Shown here: in pieces, positions 1-10,382 of the stretch
Position numbering within the stretch: position 1 is the first letter of the stretch
Layout of the letters: each line of letters begins with the position of its first letter
Assembly: GCA_036925085.1 (NCBI GenBank)
Contig: JAUPFP010000002.1
Span: forward strand, 11,871,607-11,935,606
Source of the DNA: Brachycybe producta
Lineage: Eukaryota; Arthropoda; Diplopoda; Playtdesmida; Andrognathidae
Reading direction: 5' to 3'
Length of the DNA: 64,000 nucleotides
Program-made: the position numbers and the translations under genes
Notes under the pieces: model-generated
What the model saw: only the letters and a program-made list of their open reading frames with translations
Databases searched by the model: none
What the model was told of the DNA's origin: nothing

Positions 1-3000
1 GAACTCGATCCTTTGCGAATTCTTCACTGGTACAGCTTTGCTTCAAATTCTTGTTTTCAATCATCTTAATTACGTTTTAATCCTTATTCTTTGTAGATCA
101 ACTTGGCATTGAAGTTGTAACTAAGTTGCCAGCTGATAAATTGGGCAGGACTCCACTTACGGCTGCATTCTGGAGTCTCGGTCGTCAACAGTGGAGGGAT
201 TCGTCGTTAAACGAACTCCGGTCGGCACGGATTTATTTTTTTTCGAGAACAATCTTTATCTAATTAACCAATCATGGCAAATCTTTGTTCGGTTACAGAT
301 CTTGGTGTTTGAAACTTTGTTCTCGAGGAACGTCTCTCGACATTCTCGTCGCTTATCCTTATTCTGATGGCTATCCCGGTGAAACGTGGGCTGTTGTTAA
401 CAACAACAACAATAACCACGTTGATCCTTCGGCGTCAGAATCATCTTCTTGTCGCATTTCGCCACTTGTTTTTGCCGTTTGTTTGCACGATTACGATCTC
501 GTAGCATTTCTTCTGCAGCATGGTGCAGATATTAATTTTGCAGATGAACATGGAAGAACTCCTTTGATGCTCGCTGTTCGTAAAGTATGAAACCTACGAC
601 TTTTGACTCTTTTTTTTAAACGAGTCAAATTGATGGTTTGTTTGCTTTATGTTTGTTTGCAGAACGATGTTGCGATGGCCCGTCTTTTGCTTAATCCGAG
701 TTATTGTTATAAATTGGACATACGGAGACTTCAACAAAAGAGAAAGTTTAATAAGTTGCATTGCAATAAGGTGTAGTTATTTTCGTTTGATTTTGATTTG
801 ATCAGCATTGCGCAACTTGGCTGTTCACTAAATATCTTAATAAACGTGTATTCTTGTTCGTATTTTTGTGATTTTAGGATCAGACATTGCCCTTAAATAG
901 GAGGCCTCAGATATATGATCAAAACTCGGGTACTTCTGACAATCCACGATTTAGTCCTCATGTAGTTTTACCCGTAACGAAACAAGACGACACAACTTGT
1001 AATCAAAATAACGTTTCTGCCGTGACGAATTGCAACGAAGTCAAGCCGAAATTAACGAACAACGTGAACGAAACTGACGATGACGATGTTGACGAAATCG
1101 AGGTCGACAAACCACTTGTCGATGTAAAGCAAGAATCATCCATGAAGACGAGAGCGATCAACTTCATGCAGACCGATCGACACGGTTGGACTGTCATTCA
1201 CCATCTCATTAGACCATTCAGCTTCGGAAGTTACGATAGCGTCGAGATGCTGTCTTTATTGGCCGATTCCGGAGCACCTTTGGATGTATCAAACACGGCT
1301 GGGTTTAGTCCTCTTCAAATGGCAATACAAGGCAGAGCTCATCGGCTAGCAGCAGAGTTACGAAAGAGGATCGTAAAGACAAAAGGAGAAGTGGTAGGTT
1401 GTTGTCCGTATTCAGATTGTATGTACGGACGTTTTTATATAATTATACGTCTTGAATATTAGGCACCTGGGCCCATTGTAGAGTTCACAGTGAAAGATGG
1501 AGTTCGATGGAACAAGGAAACTTGGGATTATAAGGTTGATGCGGTTGCTGTTTTGGAAAGGGTCGAAAGCGAAGCGATGGAAGAGGGTGACGAGGACACG
1601 ATCGTTCTTCCAGACGTTCATTCTGGGATGGAAGAAATGGGGTAAAGAGGAAAAAAGATCTCAAAGAAATTGCTTTTCGACATAATCATATAATGTACGA
1701 ATGATTTTGTTTACATTATGCAGCGAGGTTTTCATGGATACCGAGCAAAACATTCTTTACGACGTATTCATGACACGTGTCGATGTTTCGTGTGGAGTCG
1801 CTAGCTGTTATAACTTTTTCAAAATGCAAGTTATTAGTCAGCAAGGACGTAGTCTTTACGTGTTGTTTACGCGTTGGGGAAAGTTAGGAACGGAAGGCGA
1901 ATATCAACAAACTCCTCATTGTTCGTCCGACGAAGCGATACGAGAGTTTTGTCGCGTATTCAAAGCGAAATCAGGAAATAATTGGCAAGACGTTAAGAAG
2001 TACGTGTTCTGTGTACCGATGATGATCTCTGTCTACAGTATAATGAACTTATTTGTTAATTTTTTAAGGTTTCAACCTGTCGCTCGTAAATATCGGCTCG
2101 TCGAGGCCGTACAGCGAGGTCGAAAGAAACTAAGAGATATTCCGTTAAATCTTGCGACAAATATACCCTCTAAGATGCCTCCTCCACTTCGAACGCTTAT
2201 GCAAAATTTGGTTCGTTTATTAATCTGCTGCGTTATCTTTTATTTTTATCTTTTTTATTATTAACGATTTTTAGTGTCATATTCCAATGCTTCAAGAGGC
2301 TTGTCAAGATGTTGGCATCGATACTTCGGTTATGCCTTTCGGTCGTTTATGTGAAGCAGCTTTGAGGCATGGACGACATATTCTCAGAGAGTTAAAGTAA
2401 TTACTGTGGATTTTTATTTTTCAAAAATGCTTTAACTTAGCGTGTAATTTAATAGTTTTCATCAACTTCTTTCAAAAGTTTCTAAGTTTCTTTTGACTTT
2501 TTTATGTCGTTATGGTGGAATGAAACGAATCGCTAAAACTTGGATCAATTTCTGTTTTCATAGAAACGTTGTCTCTGAAAAGATCAAATTGGAGGGTGAT
2601 TCTAAGATGAGAGATAGAACCGGGGAATTGGCCGAAAAAGTTTGTTTTTCTCGCTTCTTCTCACTTAAGTTTCAGGTTTTTCAAATCGATTTTCTATTCC
2701 CAAAAAAAAAATTAGATCGTTGATCTTAGCAGCGAGTACTATCAAGCAGTTCCACAGCCGGGTTACGTTTTCGAGAAAGTCAGACCGCTCGATAAACTTT
2801 CCGATATTCAGAATTGCCTGAATAACCTCGACTTCATGTTCGATCTCGAACTTGTGAGCAAAATACTTCTCGGAGCGCAGCTAAGGGTCAAAGGCACGTC
2901 TTATTGCTATCAAGACACGCGACTTTGACGCTCGTTCTAAGATAAATCTTTTCAAATTGCAGAAGTTAATTCCCTCGATTACGTTTATCGATCGTTGGAT

Positions 3001-4223
3001 TGTCAGATTTCTGCTATGCAGGAAGATGAAATCGAAGCTCAGTACATTCTTCAATACATCTACAACACCAGTTAGTTATTTTACGTATTATTTGGCAATG
3101 TTGTTCTTTTGTGTTCGTTTTCGATGGTTTTATTGTTTTGTTTTTTTTCGTAGCTGTAAATCATATGCCGGCTGTTGAAAGGATATATAGCGTGTCTCGT
3201 AAGCAGCACGAAAGAAGATTACTTAGCGACGAACCCGATACGAATCCTTGGTTACTGTGGCACGGTGTCCACGTTGCGAAACTTATTAGTGTTCTCGTTC
3301 GAGGACTCGGAGGCGCAGCTCTCGAATTAGATGGCGACAAAGAAGACTTTGTTCATAAGGTAAAAAATCTGCCGATATAGTTCATTAGATTTTTTTCTAA
3401 TTAGCTTTTGTGTTTCCGTTTTGTAGGAGTTGCGTTTTGCCGATACGTTCGAAATGGCTCACGAAACGTGTCATAATTATTCGAAACAGATCGGAGGCGT
3501 TCGATATATTCTTCTTTGCGAGGTTCCGATCGTATTTTATGTATTGAAAACTCTTTATTATTTTGTCTTTCACAAGAGCAAAATAAAGAGAAACTAGAAA
3601 GTGTTTTAGAAACTAGAAAGGGTAGATCAATCACTTCATATTTTTATGTTATCTTTCAAAATAAACTTTTAATAGAAGACACGAAAAGCTTATTTTGAAA
3701 GATATCAACGTGAAAACCCTTCTAGTTTCTAAAACACATTCAAGGTTTTAGGTTTTCTTAGTCTTAAACCTGAAAGACAGAATAATCAGATATCGAGATG
3801 TGTTTGTGTGTTAAAACCACCTTAATTGAATGCAATTGTTTCTGAATTTCATGTTTAGGTCCCATTGAACGATCCCGATGGCGAAACGTCGACGATGAAC
3901 TCGACTTCCAAACAATCCGGAACTTACTTTCCGGATCCCGTGTGCAATCTCGTTTTGACATCTGGTACGATTTCTAATTTCCTAAACGATCATTGTTACG
4001 TTGCATTTTTTCATTTTTCTCATTGTTTCTAGGTGTTACGATTCCACTTGGATCGTTGACGTGTCTTAACGATGCTGCCGGTAACGCTGTACGAGGTTTG
4101 GCCGACTATAATGAGTATCTCGTCAGTAAAGCGGGAAATGTTTGCATCCGTTATATTGTACAGTATCGGTGCGATGACTCCGAACGTCAGCACAAAGCAA
4201 ATAAGGTTCCTACGCACTCATAA
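1..4223 (+). CDS. Ankyrin-WGR-PARP protein (tankyrase-like/PME-5-like architecture), 5' partial
   Basis: Predicted exons: 1-29 (partial, weakest), 97-220, 299-584, 663-770, 878-1393, 1463-1641, 1724-1999, 2069-2210, 2275-2396, 2564-2639, 2716-2893, 2963-3070, 3154-3359, 3427-3522, 3859-3964, 4033-4223 (stop TAA). All phases join, giving about 913 residues in the window. In order: ankyrin repeats (DKLGRTPLTAA; HGADINFADEHGRTPLMLAV; DRHGWTVIHHL; NTAGFSPLQMAI), a spacer rich in Asp/Glu, a WGR domain (LFTRWGKLGTEGEY in exon 1724-1999), a PARP regulatory helical domain (about 2275-3000) and a C-terminal ADP-ribosyltransferase fold (WHG at about 3267; YNEY at about 4113). Ankyrin plus WGR plus PARP is the layout known from C. 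elegans PME-5 and similar invertebrate proteins. The family acts in the nucleus in DNA-damage responses. The active-site region is strongly divergent (see findings), so activity is doubtful. The intron after 2893 needs a GC donor to keep frame. Confidence 0.9.
3539..3826. repeat. Foldback element, family A, in PARP intron 3523-3858
   Basis: One of about 17 related copies in the window. Left arm contains GTTTTAGAAACTAGAAAGGG and right arm the complement, CCCTTCTAGTTTCTAAAACAC; the core carries a pair of CTTATTTTGAAAGATATCAAC-like blocks facing each other. The copy ends in AAACCACCTTAA. Long imperfect arms of about 150 bp with no coding capacity indicate a MITE or foldback element. The TTAA end is suggestive of TTAA-targeting elements, but this is not proven. 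Confidence 0.8.
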
Positions 4224-7200
4224 GAGGTACGAATTGAGGAATGCTTAACGGTAGCTATGACCTGACATTTGTTTTTTTAAAGGTAGAACCGCGAGTGATC
4301 GAAATAAATGCAGGATTTGATTGTTGAGCTTTTTATGTAAAAGAGCTTCAAGAATCAAGCTGAGAAAAATGTGCCATGAAAAACAAATTCAACAAAATAA
4401 TAATAATAAAAAAACGGAAAGTAAAAACCATTTTTATGTAACTTGTAAGTATAATGAATATAATTTGAAGGTCAGTATTTACGGTTTCGAAATGAAACAA
4501 ACGAAGGAGAAAACAATGTTTATTATAAAGAGACGAGCATCTTGAATAAATAAATCTGTATAAATAATGCAGCAAACAAAAAAAAACGATAGAAAAATCC
4601 GATTCAGCCAGGATTTTTATTTTGTATTAAGTTTTGATTTTGATGTTTGTTCATCTCTCTCGAAAAAAAAAAGTATTGAAACGTTATGGAGAGTTAATCG
4701 TAACGTAACGCACAACGAACGAAAATAAATAGAATTATATAATATAGCACACTGAACACAATATTGTTGAATGTTCATTTACAGGAATCTTCTGATCTTT
4801 ATGCTGTAAATAATTTAGATGGGTGATTTTGCATCCTAGACAGTTTTAATCGAAAAGCATTTCCGAATATACTTGATTTTGCCATTTTTGCCATAATGGA
4901 AATACATGACGTCTGCATATACACATTCTTAAGTTTCGCATCGAGGTTATTAGGGACTGACAACCGTCAATACATGCCAAAGTCATAAATTCACTAGGCA
5001 GTTGAATCAAGCTCGCCCTTGTTGCAGAGTTGACTATTTGTCCCGGAATAACGTTGTAGTTGAAGGGATGTAAAGCATATATCAACCAACTAACAATTGA
5101 ATCAGAAGACGGTTGCTTTTTTTGAGAAGACTAGGCGGAGCTACTATTATGGTTCCCAAACACCTATTTCTTTTTTACATATGCCCGGTTACATGTTTCT
5201 GAAGACTAATTTACTGTTTTTGTTACAGAAAATAGCTTTTTTCTTTAGTTTCTGGACTTAGTGGACGAAATAGAAAGGGGCTAATGAGCAAACGTTGTCA
5301 ACCGCTTTAACACTCGTGTTGTTACCTGACACAAGCCCTCTTACAACACAAGCTTTAAGTTACTGTGCAGCGACCTCATAATTAGACATATGGAACTTAT
5401 TCAAATACGCAATATTTATTGTCTTTTTATTGTAATTGCACCAATTATAATAAAATAGACAACGGAAACATCCAGGTCCAAGCTTGAGACTAGGAGTTAG
5501 TTACCAGTGAAACTTTATTTGAGGCCGTAATCATTGGAAACCTTATTTAATTCAGTGAGGTAAAGATTTCACGTAGAAAGAAACGTGTTTTCAGTTAGGT
5601 TTACCTATAACGGCAGGTATTTCTCATGAGGGTTTCTTAAAATTTTGATTTTAAATTTTCTATAATACGTACAAAGTTTTCGTAATGTCGAGAGAAAAGA
5701 AATTGTTCGAATTTTGAATCAAAAACTGTACAATAAAAATCCTGGCTCTAATGATAATACATATCTGTATGTTAAAAATCTCTTTATCTTTTATCATTTT
5801 TTGAATGGTGTGTACGATAACACCCATCCCCTTATTAACTTGCTCTTTGACGGACAAAAAAAAAGTTAAGATTCTTTTGTTTTCTAATAAAAATGTAACA
5901 CTAAATGAAACATGGAGGAAAAAAAAGTACAAGCGATAATTATGATTATAATTCTAGGCATTCGTTTCAAAAATGCCTTTGCTTTTCTTTTTTTTTTACA
6001 TGTATATTTTAATTTTCGAATTTTCATAAATAACCGATTATTTTATTGATCCATTTTCAAACTACTCAGGACTTGACTGGTTTTTTTTATTATTATTATT
6101 ATTATTCTAACAAATTACATTTTAAAACCAAAAATTCCGTCGAGCAAATTTTTATATATATTTTTTTTTGTTTCTGTTCCTTTTTTTTTTCTTTTTTCTG
6201 ATTTTGTGCACATTTCATTATTAATCGATTTATTCAGTGTTGTGACGTCATGACACGGCTGTGATTGTGCCACACTGCTGTATAAATCGATGAATAACGG
6301 AACGTAAGGAGTTTGTTTAGAAATTCTAGATGAGAATTGGCTTTGATTTTTGTTTTGTTTTTTCCTACAGTAAAAAAAAAATTTGATGGCAGATTATTTT
6401 TAATTATTATTATTATCATAGCTTTTTTTTACGCGAAAAATTTTATTTGTGTAATTTTTATTTGGACCAATTTGTAAAATAATTAAAATGTGGGTGATTT
6501 TTATCGGTCCCTGTAAAATTTATAATTCTTATTTTCTTAACTTTTTTTGTTTCATGAAAATATAATGAAAAAATATTTTCAATTTTTATTATAATATAAA
6601 AATTTACTATTTTATGTTCATATATATTTGTGCCTTTTTTTTTCATCCGAACATTTCTTTATTTATCGATTTGTTCAACGGTTTGTGAGATCAAAGTCCA
6701 TGGAAATAAATGGAAGTGATGTCACTCGGCTGACTAAATGGATGAATAATGGTTATGTGAGGTTTAATTTTCTTACAAGCCCAAATTGTAATTTCATTTT
6801 CATTATGTTTTCTCACTTATTACCTTTTCCTCTTCTTTTTTTTTTAATTATTTCATTCACTATTTCATATGTACAAGAAGACATCCAGTTAACATTTTAT
6901 CACCTTGAATCACTGTGACCTGAGCTCGCTCACTTGGTTTTTTTTTTCACTATGTGATATTGCTAAAATGTTTATTTGATTAATAAATCTTTCTCAAGAA
7001 CTGTAAATCATGGTTGCAATTGCGAAATTAGTTGGTATAGGCCTTGCAAAAAAAAAAAGAAAGTACAGCAGAGTCCAGATTATCCGGTCTAAGGTGGTCC
7101 AAAGAACAGCTCTAATACGGTCAAACCCGGTTCAACACCGGAAAGGTTTCATATATACTGTATAGACCTCGCAACAATGTTCTCTTCACCTTTACGTTGT

Positions 7201-7240
7201 GGCAGTGTGAATTTATTTTTCTTTAAACGTAAACTTGTGA
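4224..7240. other. PARP 3' UTR and AT-rich intergenic DNA
   Basis: No credible coding exon on either strand. The stretch holds many T and A runs, a short (ATT)n microsatellite near 6093-6106, and two imperfect inverted sequences near 6226-6300 and 6650-6750 with ATAAATCGAT-type arms, possibly remnants of small transposons. Short open frames here lack splice context, composition bias or recognisable motifs. Confidence 0.6.
4545..4550 (+). terminator. Candidate poly(A) signal for the PARP gene
   Basis: AATAAA about 320 bases after the PARP stop, followed at once by another AATAAAT. A second candidate (AAATAAAT) lies at 4301. The assignment rests on position only; AATAAA is common by chance in AT-rich DNA. 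Confidence 0.35.
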
Positions 7241-7244
7241 TTGT

Positions 7245-7770
7245 GATTTAAACTCTGATTTTACTTTCTATCAAGAGCAAAATTAAGAGAAACTTTGAAA
7301 GTGTTTTAGAAACTAGAAGGGTAGCTCAATCACTTTAAGGGATTGTTGTGTTGATATGATTTTTTTAAAATAAGCTTTTTATGGCATATTGAAAATGACA
7401 CAACTTTAAGCAGACGGTATTTTATCAATTTTTGTCTCTAAAAAAATTTATTTTGAAAGATATCAACATGAAAATACTACTGTATTAAAGTGTAAATGCC
7501 TCTCAAACTTGATTGTTCTATGTTTCCGGTGAAAAATAAAGGGAAGCTAATGTGTTTTAGAAACTAGAAGGCTAGCTCAATCATTTATGGATATTTTCTT
7601 TCTTGATAGCTTTCAAAATAAGCTTTTTATTTAAGTTTCAAAATGACCGAACTTTTAGCAAATAATATTTTTTAATTTTTGTTTATAAAAAGTTTATTTT
7701 GAATGTTGTCAACATAAAAAATCTAGTTTCTCATAATTTTGCTCCTGAAAGACAGACTAAATAAATAAAA
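7245..7770. repeat. Foldback element, family A, two joined partial copies
   Basis: Two copies abut near 7490. The first runs from a CAAGAGCAAAATTAAGAGAA block through GAAACTAGAAGGGTAGCTCA to AAAGATATCAACATG; the second restarts with GTGTTTTAGAAACTAGAAGG and ends in an AGTTTCT/CTGAAAGACAGA block. The head-to-tail join is also seen in the copies at 31970-32520 and 54845-55310. Confidence 0.75.
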
Positions 7771-8075
7771 ATAATAAAAACTTAAATAAAATAGCATAAT
7801 TTCGGAAACAATTTTAATTTTTTTTTTTACAAAATTACATTTTATATTCTTTTAAAAATGTATTAATTGAAATTATATTGAAATTTCAAGAAACACAAAT
7901 TATTTTCATTATGTTGTTATTTATGCTCTGATAGGGATAAATCAGAAGAGTTTGGGGATAAACTAGAGTTAATTTATAAAATGTGATGTCGCATGGATTT
8001 TCTTTGGCGCATGCATTGCCTCCTATAGATAGTATTTATCTATAGAGGCTATGTTCTAACCTTCTTGTTGAAAAC

Positions 8076-8280
8076 ACAGGCATCTGTAGACAGCTTCAGA
8101 AATTCTTTGGGGCCGCCCTTTTATGCACGTCATCAACTTTTACTTGGTTTGTTGTGTGGTTAAACGGTGAAAAGAGCGGAGCATGTGACGTCAGACTACA
8201 TAACTAACCAATTAAAAGTTGCGTACGTCATAAAAAGGGCGGAGCCAACTTCTGTTTGTACCGTTTTCTAATTGCCAGTC
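8076..8280. mobile_element. MITE, family B (ACAGGCAG ends), degenerate copy
   Basis: Shares with the copies at 34195, 38067 and 45045 the blocks GGGCGGAGCCAAC, TGACGTCAGACTACATAAC and CCAATTAAAAGTTGC, arranged as a long inverted repeat. Its outer ends (ACAGGCAT and TAATTGCCAGT) are worn. It abuts the left edge of the NEPRO duplicate at about 8278. Confidence 0.65.
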
Positions 8281-8322
8281 CTTTTTGTTCGCGTGTTTTC
8301 TTAAATACAGTGCTGTCGAGTG

Positions 8323-8526
8323 ACTAGCATTAGCTGATTAGAATTTTTCATAGCGCATGCGCATTGCCGTTCATCGTTTTACATAGGAAAGTGAACGTCT
8401 CATTGGCAGTTTCCATTGGTGATCAATAGAAGGCGCTGCTAACGCAAATCTGCAATACTTTCCTATATAAAACGATAGACGGCAATGCGCATGCGCTATG
8501 GAAAATTCTAATCAGCTAATGCTAGT
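8323..8526. mobile_element. MITE (ACTAGCATTAGC ends) inserted in an exon; 8-bp TSD
   Basis: A 204-bp near-palindrome. Ends are ACTAGCATTAGCTGATTAG and its complement. Direct repeat GTCGAGTG at 8315-8322 and 8527-8534 flanks it, and the uninterrupted site (TGCTGTCGAGTGACGAAG) is present in the intact gene at 15584. Each arm holds GCGCATGCGC, the palindromic core of the NRF-1 binding consensus. An 8-bp duplication fits hAT-like elements; no transposase is present. Confidence 0.9.
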
Positions 8527-8923
8527 GTCGAGTGACGAAGAAGTCGCAGTCTTTAAATATGTCCGATTCTAAGCTAAATGCAGGGAACGGCAACGGCCTT
8601 CGTGGTGATTCTGGTGAATCTAGACTTCATTTCGGGTTGTTTTCGTTTTATAAGAGTAATATTGTTACATTTTAAGGTCTGTCAAATGCTGACGAAATCC
8701 AAACCATCAGGATCAGTTGCGATAAAGTAAAAAGTTTGGAAGAAAAGACGGGGCTCGTTAATGACGGGAACTGTGGTGATTCATGACGACGTTTTGATTC
8801 TAAATTTGTTCGTGCTAATTTTTGTTTTTTTTTTGTTTATTTTTTATTATTTTAAGTGACAAAGGAAGTTGAAGATGCTGAACAAAGTGCAGACGACGAA
8901 GGTTAAGATGGTTTTATTTTGTT

Positions 8924-9067
8924 GGGGCGACTGAATAAGCGCCAAATGGAACAAACGCCAAACTGAATAACCGCCAAATTTTTGGCTTTTATTCAGTTTG
9001 GCGTTTCTTCCATTTGGCGCTTATTCAGTTTGGCGTTTGTTCCATTTGGCGCTTGATCAGCGCCACC
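8924..9067. mobile_element. Foldback element (GGGGCGACTGA ends), 8-bp TSD
   Basis: 144-bp inverted repeat built from alternating GGCGTTTGTTCCATTTGGCG and CTTATTCAGTTTGGCG words. ATTTTGTT flanks it at 8916-8923 and 9068-9075; the matching intron of the intact gene near 15961-15975 has one ATTTTGTT and no insert. A larger relative lies at 33101-33529. Confidence 0.9.
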
Positions 9068-9834
9068 ATTTTGTTTCATGTTTCAAAAGACATTGTTTTG
9101 CATTTTTTATTTATTTGTTTAGAAGAGGAAATGGAAATCTCGAATGCTCCTGGTGAAAGTAATGAAGTAAGTTATTAAAAAAGCAAAAAATAGGCGTTTT
9201 TTCAACTAAAGAAGCTGTTTAGCAGCTAGAATTCTTCTAGAGTTATCTTCCATAAGTAACTTATAGTTACAGTTACACAAGAATTCTTTGATTTAAGATT
9301 AGTTTTGAGGTAATGTTGTTTACTTTCTGTAGTAACTCTAGTGGAAGTTTCATTTTTACTAAAATAATTCAGAAATTTGATTACATTATTGAAAAGTTTT
9401 TTTCTTCTTAATTTTGTTTACATTCAAAAGAAAGTCACTACGAAAACAAAAGAGGTCAAAATATAAAGTTTAACTATTGCTTGTGTATTGTTGTTTGTTA
9501 ATTTGTAATACGATGAACAGTATCTTTCATTTCGTAAAGTTTGTTTAAGTAATTTAAAAGTTTGGCTTAATTATTGAAAAGTTTTTTTCTTTTCTCGTAT
9601 TTTGTTTAGATTAAAAAGAAGGCGGACTCGAAAATAAAACAGGTAAAAGTGGTGTTATAAAATTAAGAAATACTTGCATATAATAAATAAACTTATTTAA
9701 TTAATTAATATTAGTTACATTCAGAAATTTGAGTAAGTTATTTTTCTTTTCTTAATGATTTTGTTTAGATTACAAAGATTAAAGCAAGAAGGGTAAAGTG
9801 ACGTTCATTTAATAAATACACTTGTGTTCTAGTT

Positions 9835-10382
9835 CAGTGGTCTCCAAAGTAGGGTACGCGTACCCCCAGGTGGTACGGGTCAGGATAAAAAGATGAACGA
9901 ATGAAAGGGATGAACATTGGGGTAAATCTAAAACCCGACACAGAATGCATATAGTGTTCATCTAATTCTATATGCATTCTGTGCCGGGTTTTAGAGTTAC
10001 CCCAATGTTCATCCCTTTCATTCGTTCATCTTTTTATCCTGACCCGGTGGTACTTGAGTCGATACGTTTTGCTTTTTTTTTCCCTAAGACAAGTTTCTTA
10101 TTGACAGAAAAAAATAAGAAAATTAATTAATGAATAATAAATATTAACATGTATTTTTAAATTACACGATCACGAACACTAAATAAACGAGGAATTGGTA
10201 GCAGCAACGCTTTCGTGTATGCTTTACGCTAGAGGCAGATACTTGTAAATGTAAGGCAGGACATAGCCTCTTTATCCTAAGGATAAGGTGGCTACGAACG
10301 GGACTATTTCTTATTTGGAGGTCCGGGCTATTTATTTTTTCTGTCTTAGAGGTACGCAATCAAAAACGTTTGTTGACCACTG
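9835..10382. mobile_element. hAT-type non-autonomous element, 8-bp TSD, with a nested insert
   Basis: Ends CAGTGGTCTCCAAAGTAGGG and TTGTTGACCACTG are inverted repeats; TTCTAGTT is duplicated at 9827-9834 and 10383-10390. CAGTG-type ends with 8-bp duplications are typical of the hAT superfamily. The sequence contains no transposase. It lies in an intron of the NEPRO duplicate and is missing from the other copy. The element is 548 bp, or about 371 bp without the nested insert at 9877-10045. Confidence 0.9.
9877..10045. mobile_element. Near-perfect palindromic element nested in the hAT element
   Basis: 169 bp. Arms of about 78 bp start GGGTCAGGATAAAAAGATG and end with the complement; the two arms are nearly identical, so the insertion is recent. 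GGTGGTAC is duplicated at 9869-9876 and 10046-10053. The loop is only about 13 bp. The superfamily is not clear; GGG ends with 8-bp duplications also occur in the elements at 8924 and 31023. Confidence 0.88.

Noticed and set aside
2493..2723. Contiguous frame spanning a PARP intron and exon
   Set aside because: Only 2564-2639 fits the regulatory domain and phases; the rest is intron read-through.
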